From Acidimicrobiales bacterium (GTDB lineage Bacteria; Actinomycetota; Acidimicrobiia; Acidimicrobiales; Palsa-688): a stretch of 63,832 nt of DNA. Both the position numbers and the translations under genes were made by a program. The stretch's first letter is position 1, and each line of letters begins with the position of its first letter. The notes below the pieces were generated by a model, which was given only the letters and a program-made list of their open reading frames with translations, was not told where the DNA came from and made no database searches. Shown here piece by piece: positions 55,315 through 63,832 of this stretch. Location: assembly GCA_036378675.1 (NCBI GenBank), contig DASUWA010000065.1, positions 1 through 63,832 of the forward strand. Direction: 5' to 3'.

Positions 55315-55893
55315 TCAGCCGGCGATCTTCACTCCCGACCTCGCGAGCTCCTCCAGAGTGGTCGGCGTCACCGCGGAGTCGACATCGGCGGTCAAAGGCG
55401 CAAGGACCCGCGTCGAGAAGCCCGCCTTGACCGCGTCCAGGGCGGTGGCTTTGACGCAGTAGCTCGTCGCGATGCCCACGATGTCGACACCGGCTACTTC
55501 CTCTTGCCGGAGCACCTTCTTCAACGAGCGACCGTCAGAGGTAACACCTTCGAACCCGCTGTAGGCGGCCGCGTGCTCCCCCTTCGAAACGACCACGGCC
55601 GTTTCCGGCAGGCGAAGATCGGGATGCCACTCGGCTCCCGGCGTTCCGGCGACGCAGTGGACCGGCCAGCTGTCGACGAAGTCGGGCTTGGTGCCCTCGG
55701 GTGCGAAATGACCGCCGGGGTCGACGTGCCAGTCGCGCGTCGCCACGACCAAGGTGTACGCGTCGCGAGCCGACTCGATCAGGTCGCTGATGGCGACTGC
55801 GGCCGCCTCCCCGCCGGGAACAGCGAGGTTCCCCCCCTCGCAGAAGTCCTGCTGGACGTCAACAACGATCAGCGCTGTCTTCCTGGTCGCCAT
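55315..55893 (-). CDS. pncA: Isochorismatase-family hydrolase, probable nicotinamidase
   Basis: The 192-residue protein matches nicotinamidase PncA. It has catalytic Asp in ALIVVDVQQDFCEGG, Lys in VVSKGEHAAAYSGFEG and Cys in GIATSYCVKATALDA, and the metal-binding DWHVDPGGHF. It makes nicotinate from nicotinamide for NAD salvage. The ATG at 55893 is chosen over one eight codons upstream. Convergent with the amidase, with 5 bp between stops. Confidence 0.9.
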   Translation of the reverse strand: MATRKTALIVVDVQQDFCEGGNLAVPGGEAAAVAISDLIESARDAYTLVVATRDWHVDPGGHFAPEGTKPDFVDSWPVHCVAGTPGAEWHPDLRLPETAVVVSKGEHAAAYSGFEGVTSDGRSLKKVLRQEEVAGVDIVGIATSYCVKATALDAVKAGFSTRVLAPLTADVDSAVTPTTLEELARSGVKIAG

Positions 55894-55948
55894 ACGGAAA
55901 AAGGTACCCCGCAGCACGGGCGTAGCCTCTGCGTCAGGAGGTGGTCAC

Positions 55949-56947
55949 ATGCAGGAAGCAGTCGAGGTGCTTCGCCGGCAAGCAGATCAAGGACGCCAGG
56001 CTGTCGTCGCGAGGATCGTCGAGATCGAGGGCTTCTCCACCAGGCCCGGTGACGATCTTGTCGCGGTGGACGACACCGGTTCACTCCACGGCACACTGCT
56101 CGCGGGACTGGGCAACGAGGAGCTCAAGCACGCAGCGAGCTCATTGCTTTCTGGAAAGGAAGCGTCGGTGACTTCCCTGACGCTCGACATTCACGACAAG
56201 CAGGCCGCTTCGGCGGGTCTCGCCTGTGGGGGCCGAGCGCATCTCCTGCTTCAACCGGCTTCGGTCATTCCCGGCCGGCTCTGGCAGCTCTTGTTCGCGC
56301 GTGCGCCAGCAGCGCTTATTACGCCACTCGATGGGGCGTCGCCGGCTTGGGTGGTCGATCGCGAAGGCCGCTCGTGGGATCACGACGCCGCAATCGAACT
56401 GACCGGGGAAGCGGCATCGATGCTTGCCGCCGGCCGCACGGATCGCCGCCGCGTCGAGCACTCCGGGCACGAGTACCTGATCGAGGCGTGGGTGCCGGAG
56501 CCTCGGCTGGTCGTCGTGGGAGGCGGCGAGCTAGTGGAGGCGATCCGGGCACAGGCGGATCTTCTCGGATGGGAGACGCGATCGTGCACTGCCGCAGACG
56601 ACCAACTCGGTGAGTTGCTCGACTGGGCCGGCGATACCGGCGCCCTCATCGTGCTCAGCCACGACCCTCACGTCGACAGCCCCGCGCTTGCCGCGGGCCT
56701 TCGCGGTGGAGCCGCCTACGTCGGCGCGCTCGGGTCGCGCGCAACGCAGGCCCGGCGAACCGAGCGGCTACTCGAGTCAGGCGTGGAGCAGTCCGACATC
56801 GACAGGATCCACCGGCCGATCGGTCTCGACCTCGGAGGTCGGAGAGCACCGGAAGTGGCTCTGGCCATCGTCGCCGAGATACTCGCCGCGCATTGTGGGC
56901 GTGATGCCCGCCCGCTGGCACAGCGCCAGGGGCCCATTCACGGTTAG
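55949..56947 (+). CDS. XdhC/CoxI family protein
   Basis: The 332-residue protein has an N-terminal XdhC/CoxI domain ([31 protein letters not shown]) and a C-terminal Rossmann domain ([67 protein letters not shown]). The family helps to insert the sulfurated molybdenum cofactor into xanthine dehydrogenase-like or CO dehydrogenase-like enzymes. No such enzyme is in the window. CAGGAGGT precedes the ATG. Its stop overlaps the convergent pgi stop by two bases. Confidence 0.88.
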   Translation: MQEAVEVLRRQADQGRQAVVARIVEIEGFSTRPGDDLVAVDDTGSLHGTLLAGLGNEELKHAASSLLSGKEASVTSLTLDIHDKQAASAGLACGGRAHLLLQPASVIPGRLWQLLFARAPAALITPLDGASPAWVVDREGRSWDHDAAIELTGEAASMLAAGRTDRRRVEHSGHEYLIEAWVPEPRLVVVGGGELVEAIRAQADLLGWETRSCTAADDQLGELLDWAGDTGALIVLSHDPHVDSPALAAGLRGGAAYVGALGSRATQARRTERLLESGVEQSDIDRIHRPIGLDLGGRRAPEVALAIVAEILAAHCGRDARPLAQRQGPIHG

Positions 56948-58584
56948 CCGTGGCCGCGAGCTACCCGATAGCGGCGGATCAGTGCGTTCGTGGAGCTGTC
57001 GTGCTGGAGGTCGGGGTCGGCGTCCGAGGTGAGCTGCGGAACGATCTTCTGGGCGAGCGCCTTGCCTAGCTCGACACCCCACTGGTCGAACGAGTTGATC
57101 CCCCACATGACCCCCTGGGTCAGAACCTTGTGCTCGTAGGTAGCGACCAGCTCGCCCAGCACCCTTGGCGTGAGTTTCGGAGCGAGGATCGTGTTGGTCG
57201 GGTGGTTCCCCCGAAACGTGCGATGCGGAACCTGCGCCGGCGGGACGCCCTCGGACTCGACCTGCTCGCGCGTTTTGCCGAACGCGAGCGCTTCTGTCTG
57301 CGCGAGGAAGTTCGCAGTGAGCAAGTCCTGATGAGGACCTAGCTCGTGATTGGAATCGACGAAACCGATGAAGTCGGCGGGTACGAGGCGAGTCCCCTGG
57401 TGGATCAGCTGGTAGTAAGCGTGCTGCCCGTTGGTCCCCGGTGTTCCCCACACCACGGGCCCGGTTGAAAGGTCGACGGGCTCCCCTGCGAGGGTGACAC
57501 TTTTTCCGTTGCTTTCCATGTCGAGCTGCTGCAGGTACGATGGGAAGCGACCCAAGTAATGGCTGTACGGAAGTACCGCGTGAGTTTCGGTGCCGAAGAA
57601 GTTGATGTACCAGATCCCGATGAGACCGAGCAGAGCCGGAAGGTTCTGGTCGAAGGGTGCGCTGCGGAAATGGTCATCGATCAGGTGGAAGCCCTCGAGC
57701 ATCTCTGCGAACGCGGTCGCGCCGATGGCGATCATGAGCGACAACCCGATCGCCGAGTCGTAGCTGTAGCGCCCGCCGACCCAGTCCCAGAAGACGAACA
57801 TATTCTCCGGATCGATGCCGAACTCGGAGACCTTCTCCTTGTTCGTCGACACCGCGACGAAGTGTCGCTCCACCGCCGACTCCTCCTTCAGGCCGGCGAT
57901 CAACCACTCGCGGGCGGAGTTCGCGTTGGTGATCGTCTCCAGCGTCGTGAACGTCTTGGAGCTCACGACGAACAGAGTCGTGGCGGGGTCGAGATCCTTG
58001 GTTGCCTCATAGATGTCGCAACCATCGACGTTCGAAACGAACCGGCATTCGATGCGCGGCTCCACGTAGTCGGTGAGCGCTTCGTATGCCATCGCGGGCC
58101 CGAGATCTGAGCCGCCGATACCGATGTTGATGACGGTGCTGATCGGCTCACCTGTGTGGCCGCGCCACTCACCGGCCCTCACCCTCTCCGAGAAGGCAGC
58201 CATCTTGTCGAGGACCGCGTGTACGTCAGGGACGACGTTGTGGCCTTCGGTGACGACCGTCTCGTCCCGGGGTGCTCGCAATGCGACGTGCAGCACGGCC
58301 CGGTCCTCGGTGACGTTGATGTGCTCTCCGGCCCACATCGCATCGATCCGTTCACGCAGGCCCGACCGCTCGGCTGCAGCGACGAGCAACCGGATGGTCT
58401 CCTTGGTCAGGCGGTTCTTCGAATAGTCGAGGTACAGGTCGCCCACCTGGAGAGAGAGCTCGGTTCCGCGGTCAGGATCCCGGCAGAAGAGGTCTCGGAG
58501 ATGGACGTCGGCCAGCTCGCGGTGGTGCTCCGAAAGGGCCTTCCATTCGGGCGTTTCGGTCATGCGCACGGGTTGGATGTTCAC
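56944..58584 (-). CDS. pgi: Glucose-6-phosphate isomerase
   Basis: The 546-residue protein interconverts glucose-6-phosphate and fructose-6-phosphate. It has [45 protein letters not shown] and the C-terminal [12 protein letters not shown]. The length equals typical Pgi. The GTG at 58584 ([17 protein letters not shown]) aligns with the usual N-terminus; an ATG seven codons later is possible. It is convergent with the XdhC gene. Confidence 0.97.
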   Translation of the reverse strand: MNIQPVRMTETPEWKALSEHHRELADVHLRDLFCRDPDRGTELSLQVGDLYLDYSKNRLTKETIRLLVAAAERSGLRERIDAMWAGEHINVTEDRAVLHVALRAPRDETVVTEGHNVVPDVHAVLDKMAAFSERVRAGEWRGHTGEPISTVINIGIGGSDLGPAMAYEALTDYVEPRIECRFVSNVDGCDIYEATKDLDPATTLFVVSSKTFTTLETITNANSAREWLIAGLKEESAVERHFVAVSTNKEKVSEFGIDPENMFVFWDWVGGRYSYDSAIGLSLMIAIGATAFAEMLEGFHLIDDHFRSAPFDQNLPALLGLIGIWYINFFGTETHAVLPYSHYLGRFPSYLQQLDMESNGKSVTLAGEPVDLSTGPVVWGTPGTNGQHAYYQLIHQGTRLVPADFIGFVDSNHELGPHQDLLTANFLAQTEALAFGKTREQVESEGVPPAQVPHRTFRGNHPTNTILAPKLTPRVLGELVATYEHKVLTQGVMWGINSFDQWGVELGKALAQKIVPQLTSDADPDLQHDSSTNALIRRYRVARGHG

Positions 58585-58649
58585 CAGACGCAGTCTGCCC
58601 CAGGGGTGGACGGTCGTTCGACGCGAACTTGGTGGGAGGCGCCGGTACC

Positions 58650-59366
58650 GTGATTCGAATGATTCGCCGGCTCCTGCTCTGGGACGTTGACGGCACCCTG
58701 GTGAGGGCGGGCGATCTGGGCGCGGCGGTTTTCGACCTGGCCCTCGAAAGCATTCTCGGCTTGCGGCCGGCCACCCGGGTGGGGATGAGCGGCAAGACCG
58801 ATCCCCAGATCGTTCGCGAGTACCTCGATCAACTGGAGGTCGAGGAGGGGGACGAGCTGGTCCGCTCGATTCTCGACAGCGTCGAAGCGCACTTGGCAGA
58901 CGCCGCCGGCGCGGGTGAGCTCGCCGCGGGCGGGTACGCCTGCCCGGGCGTCGCGGACCTACTCGCCGAGCTTTCCGCTGATGACCGGGTGGTCTCCACG
59001 CTCGTAACCGGGAACATTCGCGCCAACGCAAGGCTGAAGGTGGCGGCCTGGGGGCTCGATCCGTGGCTCGACCTGGAGGTTGGCGCCTACGGGAGCGACC
59101 ACTGGGACAGGAACCTTCTAGTGCCAGTCGCTCTGGAGAGAGTCGAACAGGTATACGGCGTCCGCCTCTCTCCCGCAGACGCTTGGGTCATCGGCGACAC
59201 ACCGCGAGACCTCGAGTGCGCCGAAGCCGCCGGCGCGAGGTGCCTGCTCGTGGGCACGGGGCGCTACCCCGCAATCCAGCTGGCGCCACTGGGAGCGGAC
59301 GTAGTTCTGGACGACCTGTCGGACACGGCTGCCGTACTCAAGCTTCTGACCGAGGATCTCGACTAG
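58650..59366 (+). CDS. HAD superfamily hydrolase
   Basis: The 238-residue phosphatase-type protein has HAD motif [10 protein letters not shown], motif II LVTGN, motif III Lys near KVAAWGL, and motif [19 protein letters not shown] helical cap domain lies between motifs I and II. It resembles the Gph/phosphoglycolate phosphatase group, but the substrate is not known. GTG at 58650 follows GGGAGG; an ATG three codons later is the alternative. Divergent from pgi. Confidence 0.88.
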   Translation: MIRMIRRLLLWDVDGTLVRAGDLGAAVFDLALESILGLRPATRVGMSGKTDPQIVREYLDQLEVEEGDELVRSILDSVEAHLADAAGAGELAAGGYACPGVADLLAELSADDRVVSTLVTGNIRANARLKVAAWGLDPWLDLEVGAYGSDHWDRNLLVPVALERVEQVYGVRLSPADAWVIGDTPRDLECAEAAGARCLLVGTGRYPAIQLAPLGADVVLDDLSDTAAVLKLLTEDLD

Positions 59367-59384
59367 CGAGCGGCGCCGCCCCGG

Positions 59385-60302
59385 TTATAGCTGGTTGAAG
59401 GCCACCAGGTCGTCGCCGGCCAGCTGCCATTCCCCGGCCCTCACGTTTGCCCTTACCTGCTCGGGGGACATTGCGCCGGCGATGACCGATGACACTGCCG
59501 GGCGCACCAGAATGCCCGCGAACGCAAGCTCGAGGAGGGTGCGTCCCCGCTCCTTGGCAAAACCCTCAAAGGACTCCAGCTTGTCGTAGGTGTCGTCGCC
59601 GATCGGGTTGCCGGAGAGGCGCGTGCCGTCGGGGCTCACTTGGCCCCGCCTGTACTTGCCCGTCAGCAGGCCGCTCTCCAGCGGGAAGTATGGGAGAAAA
59701 CCAACGCCGTAGCTTTGGCACACCGGCAGCAGATCCCGCTCCGCTCTGCGGTTCAACAGGTTGTAGTGGTTCTGCGCCGACACGAACCGTTCCAAACCCG
59801 AGGAGGCGCGGGCGGTCCATTCGGCTTCCACCACCTGCCAGGCCGACAAATTTGATGACCCGGCGTAGAGAACCTTGCCTTGGTGCACGAGGTCGCTCAG
59901 CGCATCGAGCGTTTCCTCGATGGGCGTCGTGCCATCTGGAAGGTGCAGTTGGTAGAGGTCGATGTGGTCGGTCTGCAAGCGCCTGAGGCTCGCCTCGACC
60001 GCACGGCGGATGTACCACCTTGAGGCGCGGGCGACGTTCGGGCCCTCACCCATGTCCGATCCGAACTTGGTTGCGAGCACTACTTGCTCACGTCTCCCCT
60101 TCAGCACCTCGCCCAGAAGGGTCTCGCTGCCGCCCCGATTTCCGTAGCTATTCGCGGTATCGAGGAGCGTGACCCCTTCATCGATCGCCGCGTCTACTAC
60201 GTTTCTCGTTTCCTCCAGACCGAGGCGACCGCCGAAGTTGTTGCATCCAAGGCCCACTTCCGAGACCGTCAGGCCTGTTCGGCCCAATTGCCGATATCGC
60301 AT
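59385..60302 (-). CDS. Aldo/keto reductase
   Basis: The 305-residue TIM-barrel protein starts MRYRQLGRTGLTVSEVGLG. It has the catalytic residues Asp-Tyr-Lys-His: Asp/Tyr in LLDTANSYGNRGGSE, Lys in VVLATKFG, His in YQLHLPD. It is closest to the general stress-type AKR group that reduces aldehydes with NADPH. Substrate unknown. Convergent with the HAD gene and divergent from the following gene across about 20 bp. Confidence 0.93.
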   Translation of the reverse strand: MRYRQLGRTGLTVSEVGLGCNNFGGRLGLEETRNVVDAAIDEGVTLLDTANSYGNRGGSETLLGEVLKGRREQVVLATKFGSDMGEGPNVARASRWYIRRAVEASLRRLQTDHIDLYQLHLPDGTTPIEETLDALSDLVHQGKVLYAGSSNLSAWQVVEAEWTARASSGLERFVSAQNHYNLLNRRAERDLLPVCQSYGVGFLPYFPLESGLLTGKYRRGQVSPDGTRLSGNPIGDDTYDKLESFEGFAKERGRTLLELAFAGILVRPAVSSVIAGAMSPEQVRANVRAGEWQLAGDDLVAFNQL

Positions 60303-60323
60303 GATCGCTATCGTAAGGCCGGT

Positions 60324-61367
60324 ATGGCGCTAGCTGGCCGGTCAGCGCGCCGCGGCGCCGGAGCGCGGTGGTTGTTCGTCGGAATCGTGATCACGTTGGT
60401 GGTTCTGCTGGTCGACGCGTCCCTGCATGCGCGTTCGCCGGGACCGGGGCAGCAACTCGCTGCGGGCGCATGGGTTGATCGGGTGCTTCCTGTTATCGCC
60501 ACATCCAACACCGAAGGCGTGCAGCTGGACCAGTTGTGGGCGAATGGTCTCACGATGAAGCCGGCCCAGGTCACCGCGCTCGTCGATCAGGTGGCGTCCG
60601 GTGCGAGCACCGCCTACAAACAGGTCGTGGCATTGCGTCCGCCACCGAACCTCGCTGGTTCGGCGGGATTGCTCGAAGCGTGCCTCCTTGCCCGGAGCCA
60701 GGCCTCGTCGCTCATCCAGGGAGCGATCGCACAGACGCTGAGTTCCGTTACCCCGCTTGGTGATAACGCCAGTCAACTGCAAACGGCAGGCAACGACCTC
60801 CAGGTTGCCGATCAGGCGTACCGGCTGTTTTCGTCGACCATTCCCAAGGTGGGTGTGACGATGCCAGAGTCTCAGTGGCTTGGCAGCAACGGTCCCTACC
60901 AGCCCCAAACGGCGCAGGTGTTCCTTGCGAGCCTGCACAGTTCGGCGAGCAGCACGCCGCTTCACGAGGTGAGCGTCTACGCGGTCACGACGACGCCGTC
61001 ACCCGTGAGCGGTCAGGGCTCGGTTGAAGTGTTGCCCGACGCGAGAGCCATCACCGTGACCATCGTTGTCGCCGATACCGGCAACCAGCCCGAGCGGAAC
61101 CTGACGGTGACCGCTTCCATCTCGCCTTCGTCGGGCGCCGCGTCGGCGAAGGACTTCGTCGACTTGGTACCGGGCCAGGCTCACACCATCGAGAACCTCG
61201 GTCCGCTCAACCCTCCGCAGGGTGTCCCGGTCACCTTGACAGTGACGGTCACCCCGGCCGCGGGTTCGGCGACTCAGTTGGCCACGAAGACGATCGTCTT
61301 CTCGATGCCGGCGCCGCCACCGCCGACTACCTCTACGACCACCACGGTTCCCGCGAAGAAGGGCTAG
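60324..61367 (+). CDS. Membrane-anchored extracellular protein of unknown function
   Basis: The 347-residue protein has a basic N-terminus, one TM segment (about 16-35; WLFVGIVITLVVLLVDASL) and an extracellular part. That part has helix-rich sequence (LWANGLTMKPAQVTALVDQVASG), an Ig-like or CARDB-like beta domain (about 225-320; ITVTIVVADTGNQPERNLTVTASI) and a Pro/Thr-rich end. No catalytic motif. A CARDB-type domain suggests binding to cell wall or substrate, but this is inference. Confidence 0.72.
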   Translation: MALAGRSARRGAGARWLFVGIVITLVVLLVDASLHARSPGPGQQLAAGAWVDRVLPVIATSNTEGVQLDQLWANGLTMKPAQVTALVDQVASGASTAYKQVVALRPPPNLAGSAGLLEACLLARSQASSLIQGAIAQTLSSVTPLGDNASQLQTAGNDLQVADQAYRLFSSTIPKVGVTMPESQWLGSNGPYQPQTAQVFLASLHSSASSTPLHEVSVYAVTTTPSPVSGQGSVEVLPDARAITVTIVVADTGNQPERNLTVTASISPSSGAASAKDFVDLVPGQAHTIENLGPLNPPQGVPVTLTVTVTPAAGSATQLATKTIVFSMPAPPPPTTSTTTTVPAKKG

Positions 61368-61466
61368 CCGGCCGCGCGAACGTCACGCACTCTTCCGGTC
61401 AGGGGCCGGTAGACCGTCACGCCGCCCCGCCGGCCGCGCTGCCCAGCCGTCTGGGCCTGACAAGTT

Positions 61467-61534
61467 GCGTTTGGGTGTCGGATTCGACGCCTTGCGGTCG
61501 AAATCCACTCCCAAACCGCGAAGTCACGCCCAAA
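61467..61534 (+). repeat. 68-nt structured repeat, copy E
   Basis: It begins GCGTTTGGGTGTCGGATTCG, has the inner arm ATCCACTCCCAAACCG and ends ACGCCCAAA. GGATTCGAC can pair with GTCGAAATCC in the middle. It lies 100 bp after the upstream gene and 28 bp before the end of the convergent NlpC/P60 gene. Confidence 0.83.
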
Positions 61535-61562
61535 GCGAGGCGGAACGCCCCTGCGATGCCGC

Positions 61563-63083
61563 TTAGCCGACTCGCCCGAATCCCATCGGCGTCCCGTCCC
61601 AGTCGAGCGGAACGACCCGCACGTAAGTACCCGGTGAGTCGGCGGTCACCACCTGCCCGTTGCCCACGTAGATGGTGACATGCCCGGGCTGGGCGCCGCT
61701 GCCGTTGTTGTAGAAAACGAGATCGCCCGGGCGCAGCTCAGACTCGCCGATCCGGGCGCTGTCCTGGTACTGGGCCACCGAGTAGTGCGGCAGGGACACT
61801 CCAGCATGAGCCCACGAGTACATGACCAGGCCTGAGCAGTCGAACGCGTTCGGCCCGGAACCTGCCCACTGGTAGGGCTTGCCGACTTGGGCCAACGCCT
61901 CCTGTGCGGCGACCTGGCCGGCCGAGCTGACTACCGGCGCCGGCGCCTGCGCGGGGGCCGGGTCCGGCCTAGGAGCAGACGTGAGCGTCGCGTTCGTGTT
62001 AGCGGTTCCTCCGCCGACCTTCAGCACCTGACCGACGTAGATCAGGTTCGGGTTGGCGATCCCGTTGGTTGCAGCGAGCGCTCCGGTCGTCGTACCGAAG
62101 CGAGCGGCGATTCTGCTCAGGGTGTCCCCGGCCACAACGGTGTAGGTCCCACCGCCGGCCGTAGCCGCGGGGGCCGATCCGCCAGGAACGCTGATCACCT
62201 GGCCTGCATAGATGAGGTCCGGATTGGAGATCCGGTTGGCGGATGTCAGGACGGCGACGGTGGTCCCGAACCGGGCGGCGATCCCGGAGAGCGTGTCGCC
62301 CGAGACCACGCGGTAAGTCGTTTGCGGTACAGCGGCGACCAGCGGAACGCCAGAGGACAGCGAGGAACCGGCCGGGATCGCCGCGCTCGCGGTCAGGCTC
62401 GCCGCCGACGCAACACCCGCTCCGCCGAACACCGCAACCGTGCCGGCGGCAGTGACGCTCGCGGTGGTAGCGGCCGACACGGCGATCGTCCTGAGGGACT
62501 GTTCTTTCATGCGTTGCTGAGCCGCCTGCAGGGCGGCCAACCAGCGCTGACCGGTCGAGTCCTTGGGCTTCTCCCCGATCAACAGGGTGAGAGCGAACAC
62601 CAGTGGGGACAGCGCCCACCCCGCGAGGCTGGCGACCACGAAGTGGGCGACCGCCAACGCCTGCCGCAGCGACGAGGGACTCGGGGTCGCGCCGGACGCC
62701 TGCGCCTCGCCCGATGCGGCTCCGAGGCCCGGGATGTCGCCGAGCGTCACTACGTCGACGAGCGAGGAGCCGAGGATCGCGGCGAACTCGCGCTCGGCTG
62801 CTATCCGGCGCAAGCGATGGAGCAGCCCGAGATAGCCGGCGCCGGCAAAGATCACGACCACGAAAGCTGCCCAGACGGCACCAGACCCCGACCCGAGGGC
62901 GGCGACCGCGAGTGACGCCGCGATGGCCGCGCAGATCAACACGGTGCGCCGGCGCCGCATGAGCGCCGTGCGCTTCGCTGGTCTGTCTCGGTCCCCCCGT
63001 TTCTGGGGGATTCGCCTCCCCGGACTGTCCCCTCCGGCTGAGGACCCGCGGAACTCGTCGGCGACCTGGCGGACTGCGACCAT
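61563..63083 (-). CDS. LysM-NlpC/P60 peptidoglycan hydrolase with membrane-anchored N-terminus
   Basis: The 506-residue protein has a basic N-terminus, hydrophobic segments ([34 protein letters not shown] and [25 protein letters not shown]), another hydrophobic stretch, then two LysM domains ([38 protein letters not shown]) and a C-terminal NlpC/P60 domain. The NlpC/P60 domain has catalytic Cys in [11 protein letters not shown] and His in PGHVTIYVG. It probably cleaves peptide stems in the wall. The ATG at 63083 follows GGGAGGT. Several TM segments ahead of LysM are unusual for this family. Confidence 0.9.
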   Translation of the reverse strand: MVAVRQVADEFRGSSAGGDSPGRRIPQKRGDRDRPAKRTALMRRRRTVLICAAIAASLAVAALGSGSGAVWAAFVVVIFAGAGYLGLLHRLRRIAAEREFAAILGSSLVDVVTLGDIPGLGAASGEAQASGATPSPSSLRQALAVAHFVVASLAGWALSPLVFALTLLIGEKPKDSTGQRWLAALQAAQQRMKEQSLRTIAVSAATTASVTAAGTVAVFGGAGVASAASLTASAAIPAGSSLSSGVPLVAAVPQTTYRVVSGDTLSGIAARFGTTVAVLTSANRISNPDLIYAGQVISVPGGSAPAATAGGGTYTVVAGDTLSRIAARFGTTTGALAATNGIANPNLIYVGQVLKVGGGTANTNATLTSAPRPDPAPAQAPAPVVSSAGQVAAQEALAQVGKPYQWAGSGPNAFDCSGLVMYSWAHAGVSLPHYSVAQYQDSARIGESELRPGDLVFYNNGSGAQPGHVTIYVGNGQVVTADSPGTYVRVVPLDWDGTPMGFGRVG

Positions 63084-63279
63084 ATTCAAGACCTCCCTTT
63101 GGGCCCCGGCCGCGCACCACCCGCCCGGCTGAGACACCGCCCTCGGCATCAGTCGACGGGAGACCTTAGCCTGGGGTTCACCCCGCGTAAACCTGAAGTT
63201 CGGGGCAATTCCCGCTCCGAACGGGGGTTTTGTCCCGGGTGGGCCTCTTTGGCTTCGCTGGTAGAATCGTAACTTCCCA
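63084..63279 (-). promoter_or_regulatory. Long structured leader of the NlpC/P60 gene
   Basis: The 196-bp gap between the NlpC/P60 gene and tRNA-Arg is long and rich in G/C palindromes. On the minus strand GCGGGGTGAACCCC is followed by CTCCCG, which resembles part of the c-di-AMP (ydaO/yuaA) riboswitch core that often precedes NlpC/P60 genes in actinobacteria. The conserved 3' block of that riboswitch was not found, so this is only a candidate. Confidence 0.35.
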
Positions 63280-63352
63280 GCGCTCGTAGCCCAATGGATA
63301 GAGCATCTGACTACGGATCAGAAGGTTGGGGGTTCGAATCCCTCCGAGCGCG
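63280..63352 (+). tRNA. tRNA-Arg (ACG)
   Basis: The acceptor stem GCGCTCG pairs with CGAGCGC, with discriminator G at 63352. The anticodon stem-loop TCTGA-CTACGGA-TCAGA carries anticodon ACG. The T-arm is GGTTCGAATCC. The 73-nt gene has no encoded CCA. TAGAAT about 15 bp upstream may be its -10 element. Confidence 0.95.
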
Positions 63353-63408
63353 CGAAGTGGTGTCGCGAGAGATCGCGGAAACAGGGCGGCGAGGACCGTA
63401 AATAACCC

Positions 63409-63678
63409 CTAAATGACTGAGAACCCGACCGATCCCTCGGGATCCTCGGATACCACCTCGACCTCGCTGACGACCGCGCGGGGAGGGCCCTGGTAGCACC
63501 AGGTGACGATCTCCTCCACGACGGTCTCGTCCCCTTCGAACACTGCTTCGACTCGCCCGTCAGGGCGGTTGCGCACCCAACCGGTTACACCGAGATGTTT
63601 GGCAACCTCCGCGCAAGACTGCCGGAACCACACCCCCTGCACTCGGCCGCTCACCCAGACGTGTCTGCGAACCACCAC
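63409..63678 (-). CDS. Acylphosphatase
   Basis: The 89-residue protein has the conserved active-site Arg in VSGRVQGVWFRQS and Asn in VTGWVRNRPDGRVEAVFEG. Length and order are those of acylphosphatase, which hydrolyses carboxyl-phosphate bonds. It follows 7 bp after a hydrolase gene in the same direction, probably in one transcript. Confidence 0.95.
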   Translation of the reverse strand: MVVRRHVWVSGRVQGVWFRQSCAEVAKHLGVTGWVRNRPDGRVEAVFEGDETVVEEIVTWCYQGPPRAVVSEVEVVSEDPEGSVGFSVI

Positions 63679-63685
63679 GCGTCGG

Positions 63686-63832
63686 TTACGGGCTGGAGAC
63701 CACGTCCGCGCTCTTGGAGAACTCGTCCAGGAGCGACGCGATCTCGTAGGGGCGCTCCTGCATCAACTGGTGGCCGGCGCCGTCGAGAACCTCGAAGCGC
63801 GCGTAGGGAAGGAAGTTTGCAATCCGTCTCGC
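63686..63832 (-). CDS. Alpha/beta hydrolase, C-terminal end only
   Basis: Forty-eight residues are visible. The run LPYARFEVLDGAGHQLMQER contains the GAGH catalytic-His motif common at the end of alpha/beta hydrolases, followed by a helix (YEIASLLDEFSKSA). The N-terminal part with the nucleophile lies beyond the window. Confidence 0.7.
   Translation of the reverse strand, partial: ARRIANFLPYARFEVLDGAGHQLMQERPYEIASLLDEFSKSADVVSSP

Overview
The window is high-GC actinobacterial chromosomal DNA from next to the replication origin. The best fit is a member of class Acidimicrobiia or a close relative. This is inferred from the ParABS, CrgA, PknB, PbpA, RodA, PstP, FhaB and FhaA gene sets, the DUF5318 and DUF6049 genes, the Ino1 and PadR pair, and a secreted protein carrying DGGVFNFGDA-type repeats. 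No phage, insertion sequence or CRISPR array was seen.

Layout. 1-1.1 kb: the start of dnaA (leftward, cut by the window edge) and a candidate oriC with DnaA-box-like sites. 1.1-6.4 kb: a methyltransferase, dnaB with an inserted intein, and the convergent operon rpsF-ssb-rpsR-rplI. 6.6-13.6 kb: a DUF192 protein, panB, a class A PBP, a DUF5318 protein, padR-ino1 and a methyltransferase. 13.8-26.9 kb: a DUF559-type protein, a CCA/poly(A) polymerase, a P450, a PilT-like ATPase, a deacetylase-family enzyme, GNAT plus DUF6049, DegV and a membrane Ser/Thr kinase. 26.9-35 kb: trxB and trxA, then the leftward block rpmH-rnpA-yidD-yidC-jag-rsmG-parA-parB with two parS sites. 35-47 kb: MscS, a 1-Cys peroxiredoxin, a thiolase, crgA, a glutamine amidotransferase, and the leftward fhaA-fhaB-pstP-rodA-pbpA-pknB cluster beside a tRNA-Leu. 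47-63.8 kb: an LCP protein, a beta-helix protein, an ECF sigma factor with a putative regulator, metabolic genes (amidase, nicotinamidase, XdhC, pgi, HAD, aldo/keto reductase), a LysM-NlpC/P60 protein, tRNA-Arg, acylphosphatase and a truncated hydrolase.

The genes serve replication initiation and segregation, translation and RNA processing, membrane protein insertion, peptidoglycan synthesis under Ser/Thr kinase control, and redox balance. In most bacteria rpmH lies beside dnaA and is divergent from it. Here rpmH-parB is 34 kb away and points the same way as dnaA, so the origin region looks rearranged.

The most unusual observations are: (1) a 68-nt structured repeat present five times, each time just 3' of a gene, with fixed internal geometry and two competing pairings; (2) rpmH lying wholly inside an open extension of the rnpA frame, with start codons 4 nt apart as in Thermus; (3) two CTGA junctions (rpmH/rnpA and jag/rsmG) where the downstream gene has no ATG, GTG or TTG start; (4) a DnaB intein with the residues of a class 3 intein and an apparently intact homing endonuclease; (5) long disordered or repeat-rich additions to ParA, Jag and ribosomal protein S18.
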